The notes beneath the pieces are model-generated. The model had not been told where the DNA came from. It was given only the letters and a program-made list of their open reading frames with translations, and ran no database searches. From Candidatus Moranbacteria bacterium GW2011_GWF2_35_54 (lineage in GTDB: Bacteria; Patescibacteriota; Minisyncoccia; Moranbacterales; UBA9337): a stretch of DNA of 37,349 bases. Positions 9,029 through 17,239 of the stretch are shown here, one piece after another. Location of the stretch: contig LBQR01000006.1 of NCBI GenBank assembly GCA_000990945.1, forward strand, positions 1 through 37,349, read 5' to 3'. The translations under genes and the position numbers were made by a program. The first letter of the stretch is position 1, and the number at the start of each line of letters is the position of its first letter.

Positions 9029-9613
9029 TTAAACAATCTTCAACTTGGGCCATTTGGAAAGCCATTGTTTCTTTGAAATACGAGCCAAGAAAGCATCTCG
9101 CCCATCGCCAAAATCTGGCGTCATACGAAGTTTAAGAGAAAACAGATCGTCTAATCCATGAGGTGCAATAACTTTTAATGATCCATTTTCGAGCATTGTA
9201 ACTCCAATGGCAGTAGCAGTTTCCGGCCAATGTGCTATTGCATCTTTAGTAGAAACATAGTCTTTATTTTGGTTATTTATTTTCTCCATCCGCGCCTGAT
9301 TAGTAACTGACCAGTCAGTTTCAATTTTTTCTTTAAGAAAATTTTGATATTTAATTTCACTTTCTTCGCTTAAATCAGTCAAGTCAAAATAAGCCACATC
9401 AATATCCGTTATGGGTGTAGCCTGATTAAAATTATGTAATTTATCTAAAACTGGATTCCTCACAAAACCTGCTCCAATCAACCAATCAGGAAGATTAAGT
9501 TCTTTTACCGCTCGCAACACTTCCATTCGCCATTGATCACTCTCTATCAAATCAATAATAAACTTTTCATTTATTTTTTCACGTGTTTCAAATTTTTGTT
9601 CAATTGACTCCAT
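9029..9613 (-). CDS. DUF925-type nucleotidyltransferase-fold protein
   Basis: A 194-residue protein matching the NTP_transf_6 (DUF925) family throughout. The diagnostic words are LIGAGFVRNPVLDKLH, TPITDIDVAYFD (the acidic D-x-D of the nucleotidyltransferase fold), WSVTNQARM, HWPETATAIGV and APHGLDDLFSLKLRMTP near the C-terminus. The substrate of this family is not established, and NMP transfer to an unknown acceptor is inferred from the fold. The ATG at 9613 is followed by normal family spacing. It lies 23 bases downstream of the HTH-phosphoribosyltransferase gene on the same strand and is probably co-transcribed from its promoter, which suggests a linked nucleotide-related role. Confidence 0.85.
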   Translation of the reverse strand: MESIEQKFETREKINEKFIIDLIESDQWRMEVLRAVKELNLPDWLIGAGFVRNPVLDKLHNFNQATPITDIDVAYFDLTDLSEESEIKYQNFLKEKIETDWSVTNQARMEKINNQNKDYVSTKDAIAHWPETATAIGVTMLENGSLKVIAPHGLDDLFSLKLRMTPDFGDGRDAFLARISKKQWLSKWPKLKIV

Positions 9614-9636
9614 ATTTTTTATTTTATAATTAATAG

Positions 9637-10812
9637 CTACGCCTCACTGATAACATCATAAATACCTGCCTTAGCACTACCCGTAATAGTAAAAGCATAT
9701 ACTTTTTTAGCGATTCCTTGAGAAATAATTTTTTTGGCAGTTTCATTAAGTGTCGCACCAGACCCAGTCACATCATCAATGAGTAAAATATTTTTATATT
9801 TATACTCACTATCAACAATAATTGTTTTTTTTGCATTGATTATTCTATCTTCTGGTTTTTTTAAGCTTTTTTGCTGCACTGGTACAAGATTTTTTACTTT
9901 TGAAATAGAAATGCTTTGGCAAGAAATGTTAAGTCTTTTTGCTAGAAAAGTCATCAGCTGTGTTCTACGTACGACAGTAGGCGGAATAAAACCAATACAC
10001 TCAATATCATATTGTGAAATAATATGATCAATACTTGGCTGTATTTTCTCTATGATATACATCATGACTGTCGTATTCGTATGCCCAGATTTTGCAATAC
10101 GTACCATTTGACTCAAGTATGTTTTTCCAAAAACCGGCAAAGCATCAAAATCCCGATGAAACAATTTTTCCACAAAAACATCTTTGCCAAAAACGTGAGT
10201 CAACTTATCTGTAGCGTCAATCAACATTATATTTGATTTATCATCATAATATTTTTTTCGCGTATCCACATACTCCTGAGCTAGCCTCAAAATATCTTTC
10301 CTATTAGATTTATTCTCTGCCCAATAAATAAATCCTTGCAATCCTAATAATAATTGTCCATCTGGAGTCGTGTAAGCGTAATATTTATTGATAATTGATT
10401 CTTGTTCCTTAGAGAAAATATAATTATTTGTTACATGAGCATAAGTATAAATAATTTTTTGTGGTGGTAAGCCTCTCTTATTAACTACGCCTGCATCGAT
10501 AAATTTCTTAACATATTTTTTTGCGGAAGCTACGCTTACATTCCACGCTTGAGCTAACTCCAAAATTGTTATTTGATCAATATTCTGAAAAATAAAATCA
10601 ATAGCTTGCTCATTTACTGCCAGCTTATATTTCACGCTGACACCACTCTTGGAAGTCATATGCAGGATATTTTCATCAACTAGTTTATGCAACAGCTTGC
10701 CTATACTACTACGCGACAGAACGTTTCCTTTTTCTATATCAGAAATAGCAAAAACTCCATTCTGAGTTAACGTTCTTACGATAATATTTTCTTGATTATT
10801 TGGACTTTTCAT
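9637..10812 (-). CDS. Winged-helix/ComF-like phosphoribosyltransferase fusion regulator
   Basis: A 391-residue two-part protein. The N-terminal ~110 residues contain two helix-turn-helix units (ISDIEKGNVLSRSSIGKLLH, and ITILELAQAWNVSVASAKK). A helical middle part follows (about 150-220). The C-terminal type I phosphoribosyltransferase has the PRPP loop NILLIDDVTGSGATL and ComF-like spacing (IGFIPPTVVRR, QQKSLKKPEDRIINAKK), ending TGSAKAGIYDVISE. By architecture it recalls PurR of Bacillus, in which a PRT domain senses PRPP and the HTH binds DNA, but it is not a close relative. I start it at the ATG at 10812, because TATAAT ends 7 bases before it and the transcript would be leaderless. ATG 10821 and TTG 10848 lie inside the promoter. 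Probable autoregulation through ACTATAGAT sites. Confidence 0.8.
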   Translation of the reverse strand: MKSPNNQENIIVRTLTQNGVFAISDIEKGNVLSRSSIGKLLHKLVDENILHMTSKSGVSVKYKLAVNEQAIDFIFQNIDQITILELAQAWNVSVASAKKYVKKFIDAGVVNKRGLPPQKIIYTYAHVTNNYIFSKEQESIINKYYAYTTPDGQLLLGLQGFIYWAENKSNRKDILRLAQEYVDTRKKYYDDKSNIMLIDATDKLTHVFGKDVFVEKLFHRDFDALPVFGKTYLSQMVRIAKSGHTNTTVMMYIIEKIQPSIDHIISQYDIECIGFIPPTVVRRTQLMTFLAKRLNISCQSISISKVKNLVPVQQKSLKKPEDRIINAKKTIIVDSEYKYKNILLIDDVTGSGATLNETAKKIISQGIAKKVYAFTITGSAKAGIYDVISEA

Positions 10813-10819
10813 AGTAATC

Positions 10820-10848
10820 ATTATACTATAGATTAATTTATAAGTCAA
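10820..10848 (-). promoter_or_regulatory. Near-consensus promoter giving a leaderless mRNA
   Basis: TTGACT (10848-10843), a 17-base spacer and TATAAT (10825-10820) on the minus strand. A start point 7-8 bases downstream falls on the ATG at 10812. The operator-like word ACTATAGAT (10825-10833) overlaps the -10 and the spacer, so a bound protein would block polymerase. Confidence 0.8.
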
Positions 10849-10948
10849 TTGCCTATTTATCCTTTATTTAAAGCTAAATCTATAGTGATTGCTTAACTAT
10901 AGATAATATATTCTAAAAATAGCTGTTTTATCCTTTATTTAAAGCTAA
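10825..10948. promoter_or_regulatory. Operator array: ACTATAGAT sites and 22-bp direct repeats
   Basis: ACTATAGAT occurs at 10825-10833 and 10896-10904. Its exact complement ATCTATAGT lies at 10878-10886, making a perfect 9-bp inverted repeat with a 9-bp spacer. A variant ATTATAGAT lies at 10967-10975. Interleaved with these, a 22-bp sequence beginning TTTATCCTTTATTTAAAG is repeated exactly at 10856-10877 and 10927-10948, 71 bp apart, which is close to seven helical turns. The layout fits cooperative or looping autorepression by the adjacent HTH protein. Confidence 0.7.
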
Positions 10949-11008
10949 TTCCACTATGTTCATTTGATTATAGATTTTTTAGTGATTTTTGTATAATTTT
11001 TAATCAAT

Positions 11009-11596
11009 TCAGACTATTTTTTTAAATTCTATAGACAAATTTTTCAAATCTTTAGACAGCGGATTCTGGGGCCATTTTTCCAATATTATTTTCATCACTT
11101 CCAAATAGTTAGCAATAACTCTTTCTTTTGGTCCGCCAAAACGGCTAAAAGCTTCATCGCCACACACGATAAAGTCATCAATTAATTCAGTTACATTGCT
11201 GATAACATCTGCCGATTTTACCAGAAGTGAATTATGCTTAAATTTTTTGATGTTTTCTCTAGCCTTTGATTTCCTCTCTTCCCAATTTAGCGTTTTATTG
11301 TCCTCACTCACGCTCACTACAATTTGGGCCACTTTTTTTCCAAATCTAGTCGTTATCATTTTTTCATCAACTTTTTTTTCCTTAATGCTATCCTCAATGG
11401 TATCATGAAGGATTCCTGCAATTATCACTTCCTCTCTAGCTCCCGCCATAGCCAAAATTATTCCCACAGTGAGCGGATGCGTTACATAAGCGATGTCTTT
11501 ACCTTTGCGTTTTTGCTTCTGATAAACTTCATGAGTCTTAATTGAAAAACGAATGGCATTTTTAACTCTTAAATTATAGATTAGATTTTTTAACAT
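11009..11596 (-). CDS. HD-domain protein, (p)ppGpp hydrolase-like (RelA/SpoT HD only)
   Basis: A 195-residue stand-alone HD phosphohydrolase. The motifs VTHPLTVGIILAMAG and AGILHDTIEDS match the metal-binding HD region of SpoT/MESH1-type (p)ppGpp 3'-pyrophosphohydrolases, and VKSADVISNVTELIDD is the later conserved D-x-x-x-N helix. No synthetase, TGS or ACT domain is present, so it would act as a small alarmone hydrolase. The substrate could also be another nucleotide. I start at ATG 11596, since the extra 14 residues back to TTG 11638 are translated AT-rich repeat. It is on the same strand as, and upstream of, the HTH-phosphoribosyltransferase gene, but a separate promoter and operator region lies between them. 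Confidence 0.8.
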   Translation of the reverse strand: MLKNLIYNLRVKNAIRFSIKTHEVYQKQKRKGKDIAYVTHPLTVGIILAMAGAREEVIIAGILHDTIEDSIKEKKVDEKMITTRFGKKVAQIVVSVSEDNKTLNWEERKSKARENIKKFKHNSLLVKSADVISNVTELIDDFIVCGDEAFSRFGGPKERVIANYLEVMKIILEKWPQNPLSKDLKNLSIEFKKIV

Positions 11597-11604
11597 AGCG
11601 GAGC

Positions 11605-11760
11605 AATTTTGAATTTCTAATTTTGAATTTTGATTCAATTTCGAATTAATTAATGACTAGATATGACTATGATATAAAATATTTTTAAATCTAAGTTTAT
11701 TTCATTGCTTAATTAAAAATTAAGATTTGATTTAAAATTCAAAATTAGAAATTCAAAATT
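11605..11760. repeat. 27-bp perfect inverted repeat around a 102-bp AT-rich loop
   Basis: 11605-11631 and 11734-11760 are exact reverse complements, made of AATTTTGAATTTCTAATTTT-type words. The composition matches the AT-rich filler family seen at 2062-2149 and 20430-20475. It separates the HD gene from the broken PsbP-like gene and has no open frame. Confidence 0.7.
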
Positions 11761-11768
11761 ATTCAGTA

Positions 11769-13570
11769 TCAATTATTCAAAGTTCCACTTTTTACCATCT
11801 TATCTTCATTAAACGAATAAACAATCTCATTTTTTTTGCACTTCTCATTGCTTTGTTCACAACCTTTAGCGTAAACGAAAGTTAATTCATCCTTGCCTTC
11901 GTCATAACTGCACTCTACGTCTGCTATATTACTATTTGTAGAATTAAATAGTTCAAATTTCTTTTTGAAATTAGGCGCAGTAAAAATAATGCCTGACGCG
12001 CTAGTGCTCATACCCGAACTGTTGCAAACAAAGAAACTTTGTTCATCCTTAGAAAATCCGCTAGTCCCGGAATCAAATTCAAAAATTTGCTTTGTATTTT
12101 CAAGGTCATAAATATAATTTTTTGACCACTCCCAGCCACTCATCCTATAAATTAAATATTTGCCTGAGTTGGAAAATTTTATATCGCCAAAAAACTTAAC
12201 TTCCATCAAATTTAAATGATCTTGATTATACGTTGCTATCCCCTCATCTATTATAGTCTCTACCCCATATTGCTCCAAAACAATAAAACTTTTATTATTT
12301 TGTTTTTTGGCATAAGCTGTATAATCTCCAAATTTTACCATTTCAAAAGTTATTTCTTCAGTTGTAATTATTTCTATTTTTCCATCATTTAAAACCCTGG
12401 CTGTAATGCGATGAATGGTTTTCGGCTTATTATGCTCCTGATAATCGACAAAAAATTTAAAAGTATTGTCGTTGATTTTTTTGAAATCTCTGGCCGATGC
12501 TTTGAAAGTTTTAGCATAATCGGATTTAAATTCATTCAGTGGAATATTAGTTCGATTTTGCATCTTATAAGCCTCTTCTAAATTTTGGCTTTCTAGCATC
12601 CAATAATATTTTCGAATAGCGGTAACTTTGCTATCTTCACCATCTGATTGCTCGAAATCTTTTTTCTCCAAAACAATTGGCCCATAGCTTTGAATACTTC
12701 TTACAAATTCAAAAAAATCTTCTTTTTCCTCATTAAATTTTTCTTGGGAAATTATTTCTGAATTATCCGCATTGCTGGGATAATTTTTAGCTTCAAATAT
12801 CTCTTCAAAACTATTTATCTTTTTTTCGGTTTGCCTGATATTTAAATATTTTCTTTTAACCAATATATTGTCGAAAAAATTATTTTGCAACTTTAAATAA
12901 GCTAACGATTCCAGCTCGTAAGAATAAAGATTTTTATTGAAATATTCTTCATGGTTAATTATTCTTGTTTTTACTCCATCTGTACACTCATCCCAAAATT
13001 CCGTCATCTTTCCTTGCTCTTGCCAAAGCTCCGTAAAATTTAAACGATAATCACAGATATTGTTATTAGACTTCAGCTCAGCAATATTATCAATGGGACC
13101 TTTTTCATAAGCAAAAGAATTGGGGTAATATTCTCCTTTATAATTATTATTAAAAATTCTAATTTCAATATTATTATCATCATTCAGCGCAACTTCATTT
13201 TGATTACTTTTAAATTTAATAAATAATGAATTGGCATAAGCATTATTTTCATCCTTAGAATATTCATCCATCGCCCCCTCGCTACCTCTCCCCAATTTTT
13301 AGGATAGCAGAAAGTTAGTCCCAAAACATCGTTTTCATATTTTTGCCAATTTTCTTTGCAATTAATTTTTAACTCATCTTTTGAAATTTTACCTATTTCT
13401 TCCTTTGCTTCTTTGGAATTTTTAAGGCTATCTTCATTTTTAAAAGAGCTTGAGCTGTTGATATTGTTCTTACTGGAAAACAAGTTATTTTTTTTAAAAA
13501 TAATCCAACCAAAAATAAAACCTGCTACCAAGAAAAAACTGATTATTAAAAATATTCTTTTTTGATTCAT
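11769..13570 (-). pseudogene. Membrane-anchored PsbP-like protein, split by a frameshift
   Basis: Two overlapping frames belong together. The first (start 13570) has an N-terminal anchor (residues about 5-25), a Ser/Asn/Lys-rich linker and NDVLGLTFCYPKNWGEV, a motif typical of PsbP/DUF1795-like domains. The second continues with DEYSKDENNAYANSLFIKF and runs to 11769, about 500 residues of hydrophilic extracytoplasmic sequence that I do not recognise. The switch lies in a run of five G (minus strand, 13278-13274). One extra G would restore a single frame reading VARGAMDEYS. It could be a sequencing error, a recent mutation, or a phase-variable homopolymer. A downstream beta-propeller-like DUF is possible (repeated aromatic/Asp turns), but I cannot name it. 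Confidence 0.75.
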
Positions 13571-13664
13571 TTTTGTTTTAATAAGATTGCTACTAATATA
13601 TTAATTGTAACACATAACTAACCCGAAAATAAACCCCCGCGCAGTTTTATTTTATCAAATTTAT

Positions 13665-13673
13665 TGCTATACT
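13665..13673 (+). promoter_or_regulatory. Extended -10 promoter TGCTATACT
   Basis: TGCTATACT lies 31 bases before the ATG at 13704, predicting a leader of about 24 nt. The 13 bases TGCTATACTAAAT are identical to those in the promoter of the 21.9-kb RNA. Confidence 0.65.
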
Positions 13674-13703
13674 AAATTTAAACTAAACATTAATAACAAA
13701 TGC

Positions 13704-14072
13704 ATGGACAACAAACAAAAAGAAGCTAAGGCTACAACACAAAAACTAACCCCTCCAGTCTCTGATCAGGCAACCGTAACTGTTAACAAGAAAACGTCTC
13801 CTTGGGTTTGGGTTATTAGCGGATGCTTGGTGATAATAATTTTAACCATGGGAATGATTGGCTTTCTGGGCTGGTGGGGATACCAAAAAGCGAAAAAAGA
13901 GATTGAAAAACAAAGGCCTGGCATTGAGCAATTTAAGGATAATTTAGAAAAAGCTGGAAAAGAAGCTGAGGAACTTAACAAAAAAGCTCGAGAGATTCAA
14001 AACGCCATACCTAATCCCGACAATTCAATTTACCCAACGCCCACTCCTGAGGAAGAACCTGTTTTAAATTAA
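13704..14072 (+). CDS. Small single-pass membrane protein
   Basis: 122 residues: a hydrophilic N-terminus rich in Lys/Thr/Gln (about 1-33), one TM segment (WVWVISGCLVIIILTMGMI, about 36-56), then a charged helix probably forming a coiled coil (KAKKEIEKQRPG..NLEKAGKEAEELNKKARE) and a Pro-rich acidic tail. No enzyme motif is present. It has its own promoter and terminator, so it is a monocistronic plus-strand gene between minus-strand neighbours. Similar small TM-plus-coil proteins are common in Patescibacteria. The function is unknown. Confidence 0.75.
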   Translation: MDNKQKEAKATTQKLTPPVSDQATVTVNKKTSPWVWVISGCLVIIILTMGMIGFLGWWGYQKAKKEIEKQRPGIEQFKDNLEKAGKEAEELNKKAREIQNAIPNPDNSIYPTPTPEEEPVLN

Positions 14073-14082
14073 ATCAAAAAAT

Positions 14083-14111
14083 AAAAAATCACCAAAAAAT
14101 GGTGATTTTTT
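14083..14111 (+). terminator. Intrinsic terminator after the small membrane protein
   Basis: AAAAAATCACC (14083-14093) pairs with GGTGATTTTTT (14101-14111), with a 7-base A-rich loop and a T tract. It lies 11 bases past the stop codon. Confidence 0.85.
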
Positions 14112-14148
14112 ATAATCAATAGTGCTACAATTGATTTATCAGAAAATA

Positions 14149-14181
14149 ACGCTAGGGGTATGGCTTTGCACACCCTAGCGT
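14149..14181. terminator. Hairpin ACGCTAGGG..CCCTAGCGT, possible bidirectional terminator
   Basis: A perfect 9-bp stem (14149-14157 with 14173-14181). On the minus strand it follows the stop of the Cys-rich gene by 4 bases and is followed by TTATTTTCT. On the plus strand it is followed by TATTTTTTG. Confidence 0.65.
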
Positions 14182-14185
14182 GTTC

Positions 14186-14377
14186 CTATTTTTTGTCTCT
14201 TTCTTTATCATTGCAGTCTATGCACACAGGACCATTGGCTGTTGCAAAATATCCTCGATTACGACAATGATCGCCTTCTTTCCGACAAAATTTCTTTTTG
14301 CACTTAATGCAAACATTCACATTTTTACATTTTTCGCAATCTCCCTGGCCCATTTGCGATAGCCTATTTTCAGACAT
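14186..14377 (-). CDS. 63-residue cysteine-rich (zinc-finger-like) protein
   Basis: Small and basic, with eight cysteines in pairs: CEKCKNVNVCIKCKKKFC, then C..R at DHCRNRG and CIDC near the C-terminus. The spacing suggests two Zn2+ sites in a treble-clef or B-box-like fold. No catalytic motif. GGGGAG about 10 bases before the ATG at 14377 serves as a ribosome binding site, which is unusual for this half of the window. It is monocistronic, bounded by a hairpin just past the stop. The role is unknown; protein or nucleic-acid binding is a guess. Confidence 0.65.
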   Translation of the reverse strand: MSENRLSQMGQGDCEKCKNVNVCIKCKKKFCRKEGDHCRNRGYFATANGPVCIDCNDKERDKK

Positions 14378-14704
14378 AACTCATTTCTCCCCTTTTTAAA
14401 GAACGTCTTCACGCTAGTTTCTCCTACCTATTCTGGTTCTGATTTTTAAATTATACCACAAAAATGAATTTTTAGCAAAAAATTATCCTTCCGATATCCT
14501 TGCCCAAAATAAAGCAGAATTCAATAATTTAAAAAACATTCTAACAAATCCAAATGTTTTTTAAAAATGTTATTTTGATATTCATTTAAAATTTGACCTG
14601 CCCGCAGTGCAGAGAGCGTTGCCCGCTTCGCAGTAGCCCTGCCTGCCGGCAGGCAGGTTTAGCGAGGCGAGCAGGCGGGAACTTTTTATTTGAAATTTGC
14701 GAAG
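14378..14704. other. 327-bp spacer with repeat copy 2, otherwise empty
   Basis: The first 200 bases are AT-rich with no convincing gene. 14591-14657 carries the dispersed GC-rich repeat. It lies downstream of the nucleotide-sugar dehydrogenase (stop at 14705), where the palindrome could act as a terminator-like hairpin without a T tract. Confidence 0.5.
14591..14657. repeat. Dispersed GC-rich repeat, copy 2
   Basis: 14591-14622 is identical to 3382-3413. The 20-bp palindrome CCTGCCTGCCGGCAGGCAGG is at 14638-14657, and here it follows the 32-bp unit instead of preceding it. Confidence 0.8.
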
Positions 14705-15994
14705 TTATCTCCCTATCCCCTTATAAATCACGCCCGCTTTTTTAATTTCATCTTTATTCAAAAAGTTTTTTCCATCAATAATGACCTTTATGCCATTTTT
14801 CTTTAACAATTCTCCACTTAGCACCTCAAACTCTCTGTGATTAGTCACCAATATTACTGCATCTGATTTTTTTAGCAGAGCGCCCAATGTTTTACAAGTT
14901 GATTTGTCTTTTAAATGCGGGTCAAAAGAATGGATATTGGCTTTATGTTTTTTAAGCTCTTTAACAATTCCATAATAAGGAGATTCCCTATCATCATCTA
15001 CATTCGCTTTATAAGCAATTCCTAATATTCCCACATTAGTTCCATTGAGAGGCATCTTAACTTCATTTAATTTGTCCTGCAATAATTCTACGGTATAGGC
15101 CGGCATAGAATTATTTATTTCTCGAGAAGTGCGCAAAAATTTATGATCAAATCCTGCTTTTTTGGCTCGCTCAATCAGATAATAGGGGTCTACTGGAATG
15201 CAGTGTCCCCCTATTCCGCAAGCTGGGTAGTGCGCCATAAAAGCAAACGGCTTAGTGCTGGCACCTTCAATCACATCTTTTACATCAATATCTAGGGCAT
15301 CAAAAGATTTGGCTAGTTCATTTACAAAAGCAATATTGATATCCCGGAAAGAATTTTCCACCACTTTGCAAGCTTCCGCTTCACGGATATGTTTCATCGG
15401 TCTAATTATCCCATCAACAATTGATTCGTAAAAAACTTTCGCTCGCGCCAATCCCTTAGGAGTAAAAGCACCTACTACACGGGGAATGTTGGTTACGTTC
15501 CATTTTGGATCTCCGGGATTGATGCGCTCCGGGCAATGAGCGATAAATACATCTTGGCCAATCTTGTGTCCGTATGATTCGAAAATCGGCTTTACTACTT
15601 CTTCGGAAACTCCCGGATTAACCGTTGATTCCAATACTACCAAGGCGCCTTTTTTTAAATTAGCAGCGGCCATTTTACAGGCTCCTTCTACCGGCCTTAG
15701 ATCTGGAAGATATAAACTATCTACCGGAGTGGGCACACAAATTAAGACAATATCGGCTTTTTTAATTTCTTTCTCATCGCTAGTAGCCTTAAAAGGAAAA
15801 ATAGGTAAATTTTTAGTTAAGAAATCATCTTCAATGGGAGAAATTTTTTTGTTTATCAAATTTACTCGTGCTTGATTTAATTCAATGCCGATAACATCAT
15901 AACCTTTTTCTTTGGATCTAACTGCCAAGGGAAGTCCTACATAACCCAAACCAATTACACAGACTGTTTCTTTTTTCGTTTTTTTTATTGCCAT
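14705..15994 (-). CDS. Nucleotide-sugar dehydrogenase (UDP-GlcNAc/ManNAc or UDP-Glc type)
   Basis: A full-length 429-residue NAD-dependent UDP-sugar 6-dehydrogenase, which oxidises C6 to a uronic acid for surface polysaccharide. The Rossmann motif is VIGLGYVGLPLA. Then come VVLESTVNPG, HCPERINPGDPKWN, the helix ENSFRDINIAFVNELA with the catalytic Lys region, and the active-site cysteine in CGIGGHCIPVDPYY. The C-terminal Rossmann half has VGILGIAYKANVDDDRESP. The PERINPGD and GGHCIPVDPYYL wording favours the WbpA/VipA/WecC group (UDP-HexNAc) over UDP-glucose dehydrogenases. No glycosyltransferase genes are adjacent. No Shine-Dalgarno sequence is visible. Confidence 0.92.
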   Translation of the reverse strand: MAIKKTKKETVCVIGLGYVGLPLAVRSKEKGYDVIGIELNQARVNLINKKISPIEDDFLTKNLPIFPFKATSDEKEIKKADIVLICVPTPVDSLYLPDLRPVEGACKMAAANLKKGALVVLESTVNPGVSEEVVKPIFESYGHKIGQDVFIAHCPERINPGDPKWNVTNIPRVVGAFTPKGLARAKVFYESIVDGIIRPMKHIREAEACKVVENSFRDINIAFVNELAKSFDALDIDVKDVIEGASTKPFAFMAHYPACGIGGHCIPVDPYYLIERAKKAGFDHKFLRTSREINNSMPAYTVELLQDKLNEVKMPLNGTNVGILGIAYKANVDDDRESPYYGIVKELKKHKANIHSFDPHLKDKSTCKTLGALLKKSDAVILVTNHREFEVLSGELLKKNGIKVIIDGKNFLNKDEIKKAGVIYKGIGR

Positions 15995-16161
15995 ATCTCT
16001 ATAATTTTAGACTAGTAATTTACTTATATATATTACAACTTCAGCTACTCTTTAGCAATAGTAGGAGGGTTAAGACTCTAAATTTTTGAATTTTCTTTAT
16101 TTTTAGACATTTTAAGCAAAAATTAGCAATTTCGCCTGAATTTTCCTGAATTTTCTGACCC
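15995..16161. other. AT-rich intergenic spacer between divergent genes
   Basis: Divergent spacer between the dehydrogenase (minus) and the ATP-grasp gene (plus). Nothing beyond AT-rich sequence and the plus-strand promoter that follows could be identified. Confidence 0.4.
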
Positions 16162-16190
16162 TTTACAAAATGGCAAATATGTTATATAAT
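16162..16190 (+). promoter_or_regulatory. Consensus-like promoter TTTACA-17-TATAAT
   Basis: TTTACA at 16162-16167, a 17-base spacer, and TATAAT at 16185-16190. It predicts a start near 16197 and a leader of about 100 nt before ATG 16299, which is the longest leader with a clear promoter in this half of the window. Confidence 0.75.
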
Positions 16191-16298
16191 TAAATGATTA
16201 CCTCATTTTTGGTTGCTAGAGCCTTACCGCTTCTTTGTCCTTAGGCATTTTTGCAGGTTAATAAACGAGAAATCTTTTATTCATTAACTTCTAATTTT

Positions 16299-17165
16299 AT
16301 GCAAAAAAAACCTTTTACAATGCTCAGCCTTCCGACGGTTCAGAATACTTCACAAATTATAAAAAAATTTCCCTTCCCTATTGAACTAACCAAAGGGAAG
16401 TATCGAGATATTGAAATCATTTTTCATAATTCAAATCTTAAAATTATGCACCAGGGTGTCGACATTAAAGATTTCTCTTTTGTCTGGCTGTCTTCGGGTT
16501 GGAACAAAAGAGATATTGCCTATGCCATAAGTCTCTATTTACAATTACATAAAACTCCCCACTCTTACGCAGAAAAAAATTCCTCTAAAGTGACTGACTG
16601 TATGGTCTTTGCCATCAACAATCTTCCTATGCCCAACACATTATTTATCAGTCGAAAAAGTATTGAGAAAAACATTCCTCTTTTAAAAGAAGTCTGTGGA
16701 TTTCCGCTTATTATCAAAGATATTCGAGGTTGTCGAGGAAAACATTCTGCTTATGCCAATAATGAACAAGAACTTTTAGAAAAAATAAAACTTCTCCCAG
16801 AAAGCAAAAATTTTTTATTCCAAGGTTTTATCGCCAATGAATATGATTGGGGGGTAATGATTGCCAACGGCGTGGTCGTAGCGGGAGAAAAAAGTTATCC
16901 CAAAGAAGGAGAATTTCTCAACAACTCCGCCAATGGAGCGAGAGAGCTTTTTGTAGACGTGGCTAAAATTCCCCCAGAGATAAAAGAAATAGCTATAAAA
17001 GCTAACAATCTTCTTGGGCTATCATGGTCCCGCGCTGACATTATTATTGATAAAGTTACCAAAAAACCATACCTACTTGAAGTAAACAGATTTCCGGGAA
17101 TTACCTCTGGTTCCAACGAAGTGACAGGAGCTTACACTTTCCTAGCTTCGCATATTTTAAAATAA
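16299..17165 (+). CDS. ATP-grasp (RimK/LysX-like) ligase
   Basis: 288 residues from the ATG at 16299 (the frame is open back to a TTG at 16251, and ATG 16320 is also possible). The ATP-grasp fold is seen in FPLIIKDIRGCRGKHSAY (nucleotide-binding strand and glycine-rich loop), NFLFQGFIANEYDWGVMIANG, the loop NNSANGA, and the Mg2+-binding end KPYLLEVNRFPGITSGSN. These match the RimK/carbamoyl-phosphate-like group that joins a carboxylate to an amino group. The acceptor, whether peptide, amino acid or protein tail, is unknown. It is monocistronic, with its own promoter and terminator. Confidence 0.82.
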   Translation: MQKKPFTMLSLPTVQNTSQIIKKFPFPIELTKGKYRDIEIIFHNSNLKIMHQGVDIKDFSFVWLSSGWNKRDIAYAISLYLQLHKTPHSYAEKNSSKVTDCMVFAINNLPMPNTLFISRKSIEKNIPLLKEVCGFPLIIKDIRGCRGKHSAYANNEQELLEKIKLLPESKNFLFQGFIANEYDWGVMIANGVVVAGEKSYPKEGEFLNNSANGARELFVDVAKIPPEIKEIAIKANNLLGLSWSRADIIIDKVTKKPYLLEVNRFPGITSGSNEVTGAYTFLASHILK

Positions 17166-17182
17166 AAAAAGACAGTTATGCA

Positions 17183-17213
17183 AAAACGACATACTTTTTG
17201 AGTATGCCGTTTT
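17183..17213. terminator. Hairpin terminator between convergent genes
   Basis: AAAACGACATAC (17183-17194) pairs with GTATGCCGTTTT (17202-17213) with one mismatch. A and T flanks on both sides make it usable by the ATP-grasp gene and by the minus-strand VWA locus. Confidence 0.7.
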
Positions 17214-17239
17214 AAAGATGAATTTATAATTCAATAACC

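Noticed and set aside
10856-10948. Replication iterons
   Set aside because: There are only two 22-bp copies, with no replication initiator gene; the position over a promoter favours an operator role.
16191-16298. Riboswitch in the 100-nt leader of the ATP-grasp gene
   Set aside because: Only a 4-bp GCCT/AGGC pairing was found; there was no convincing fold or terminator.
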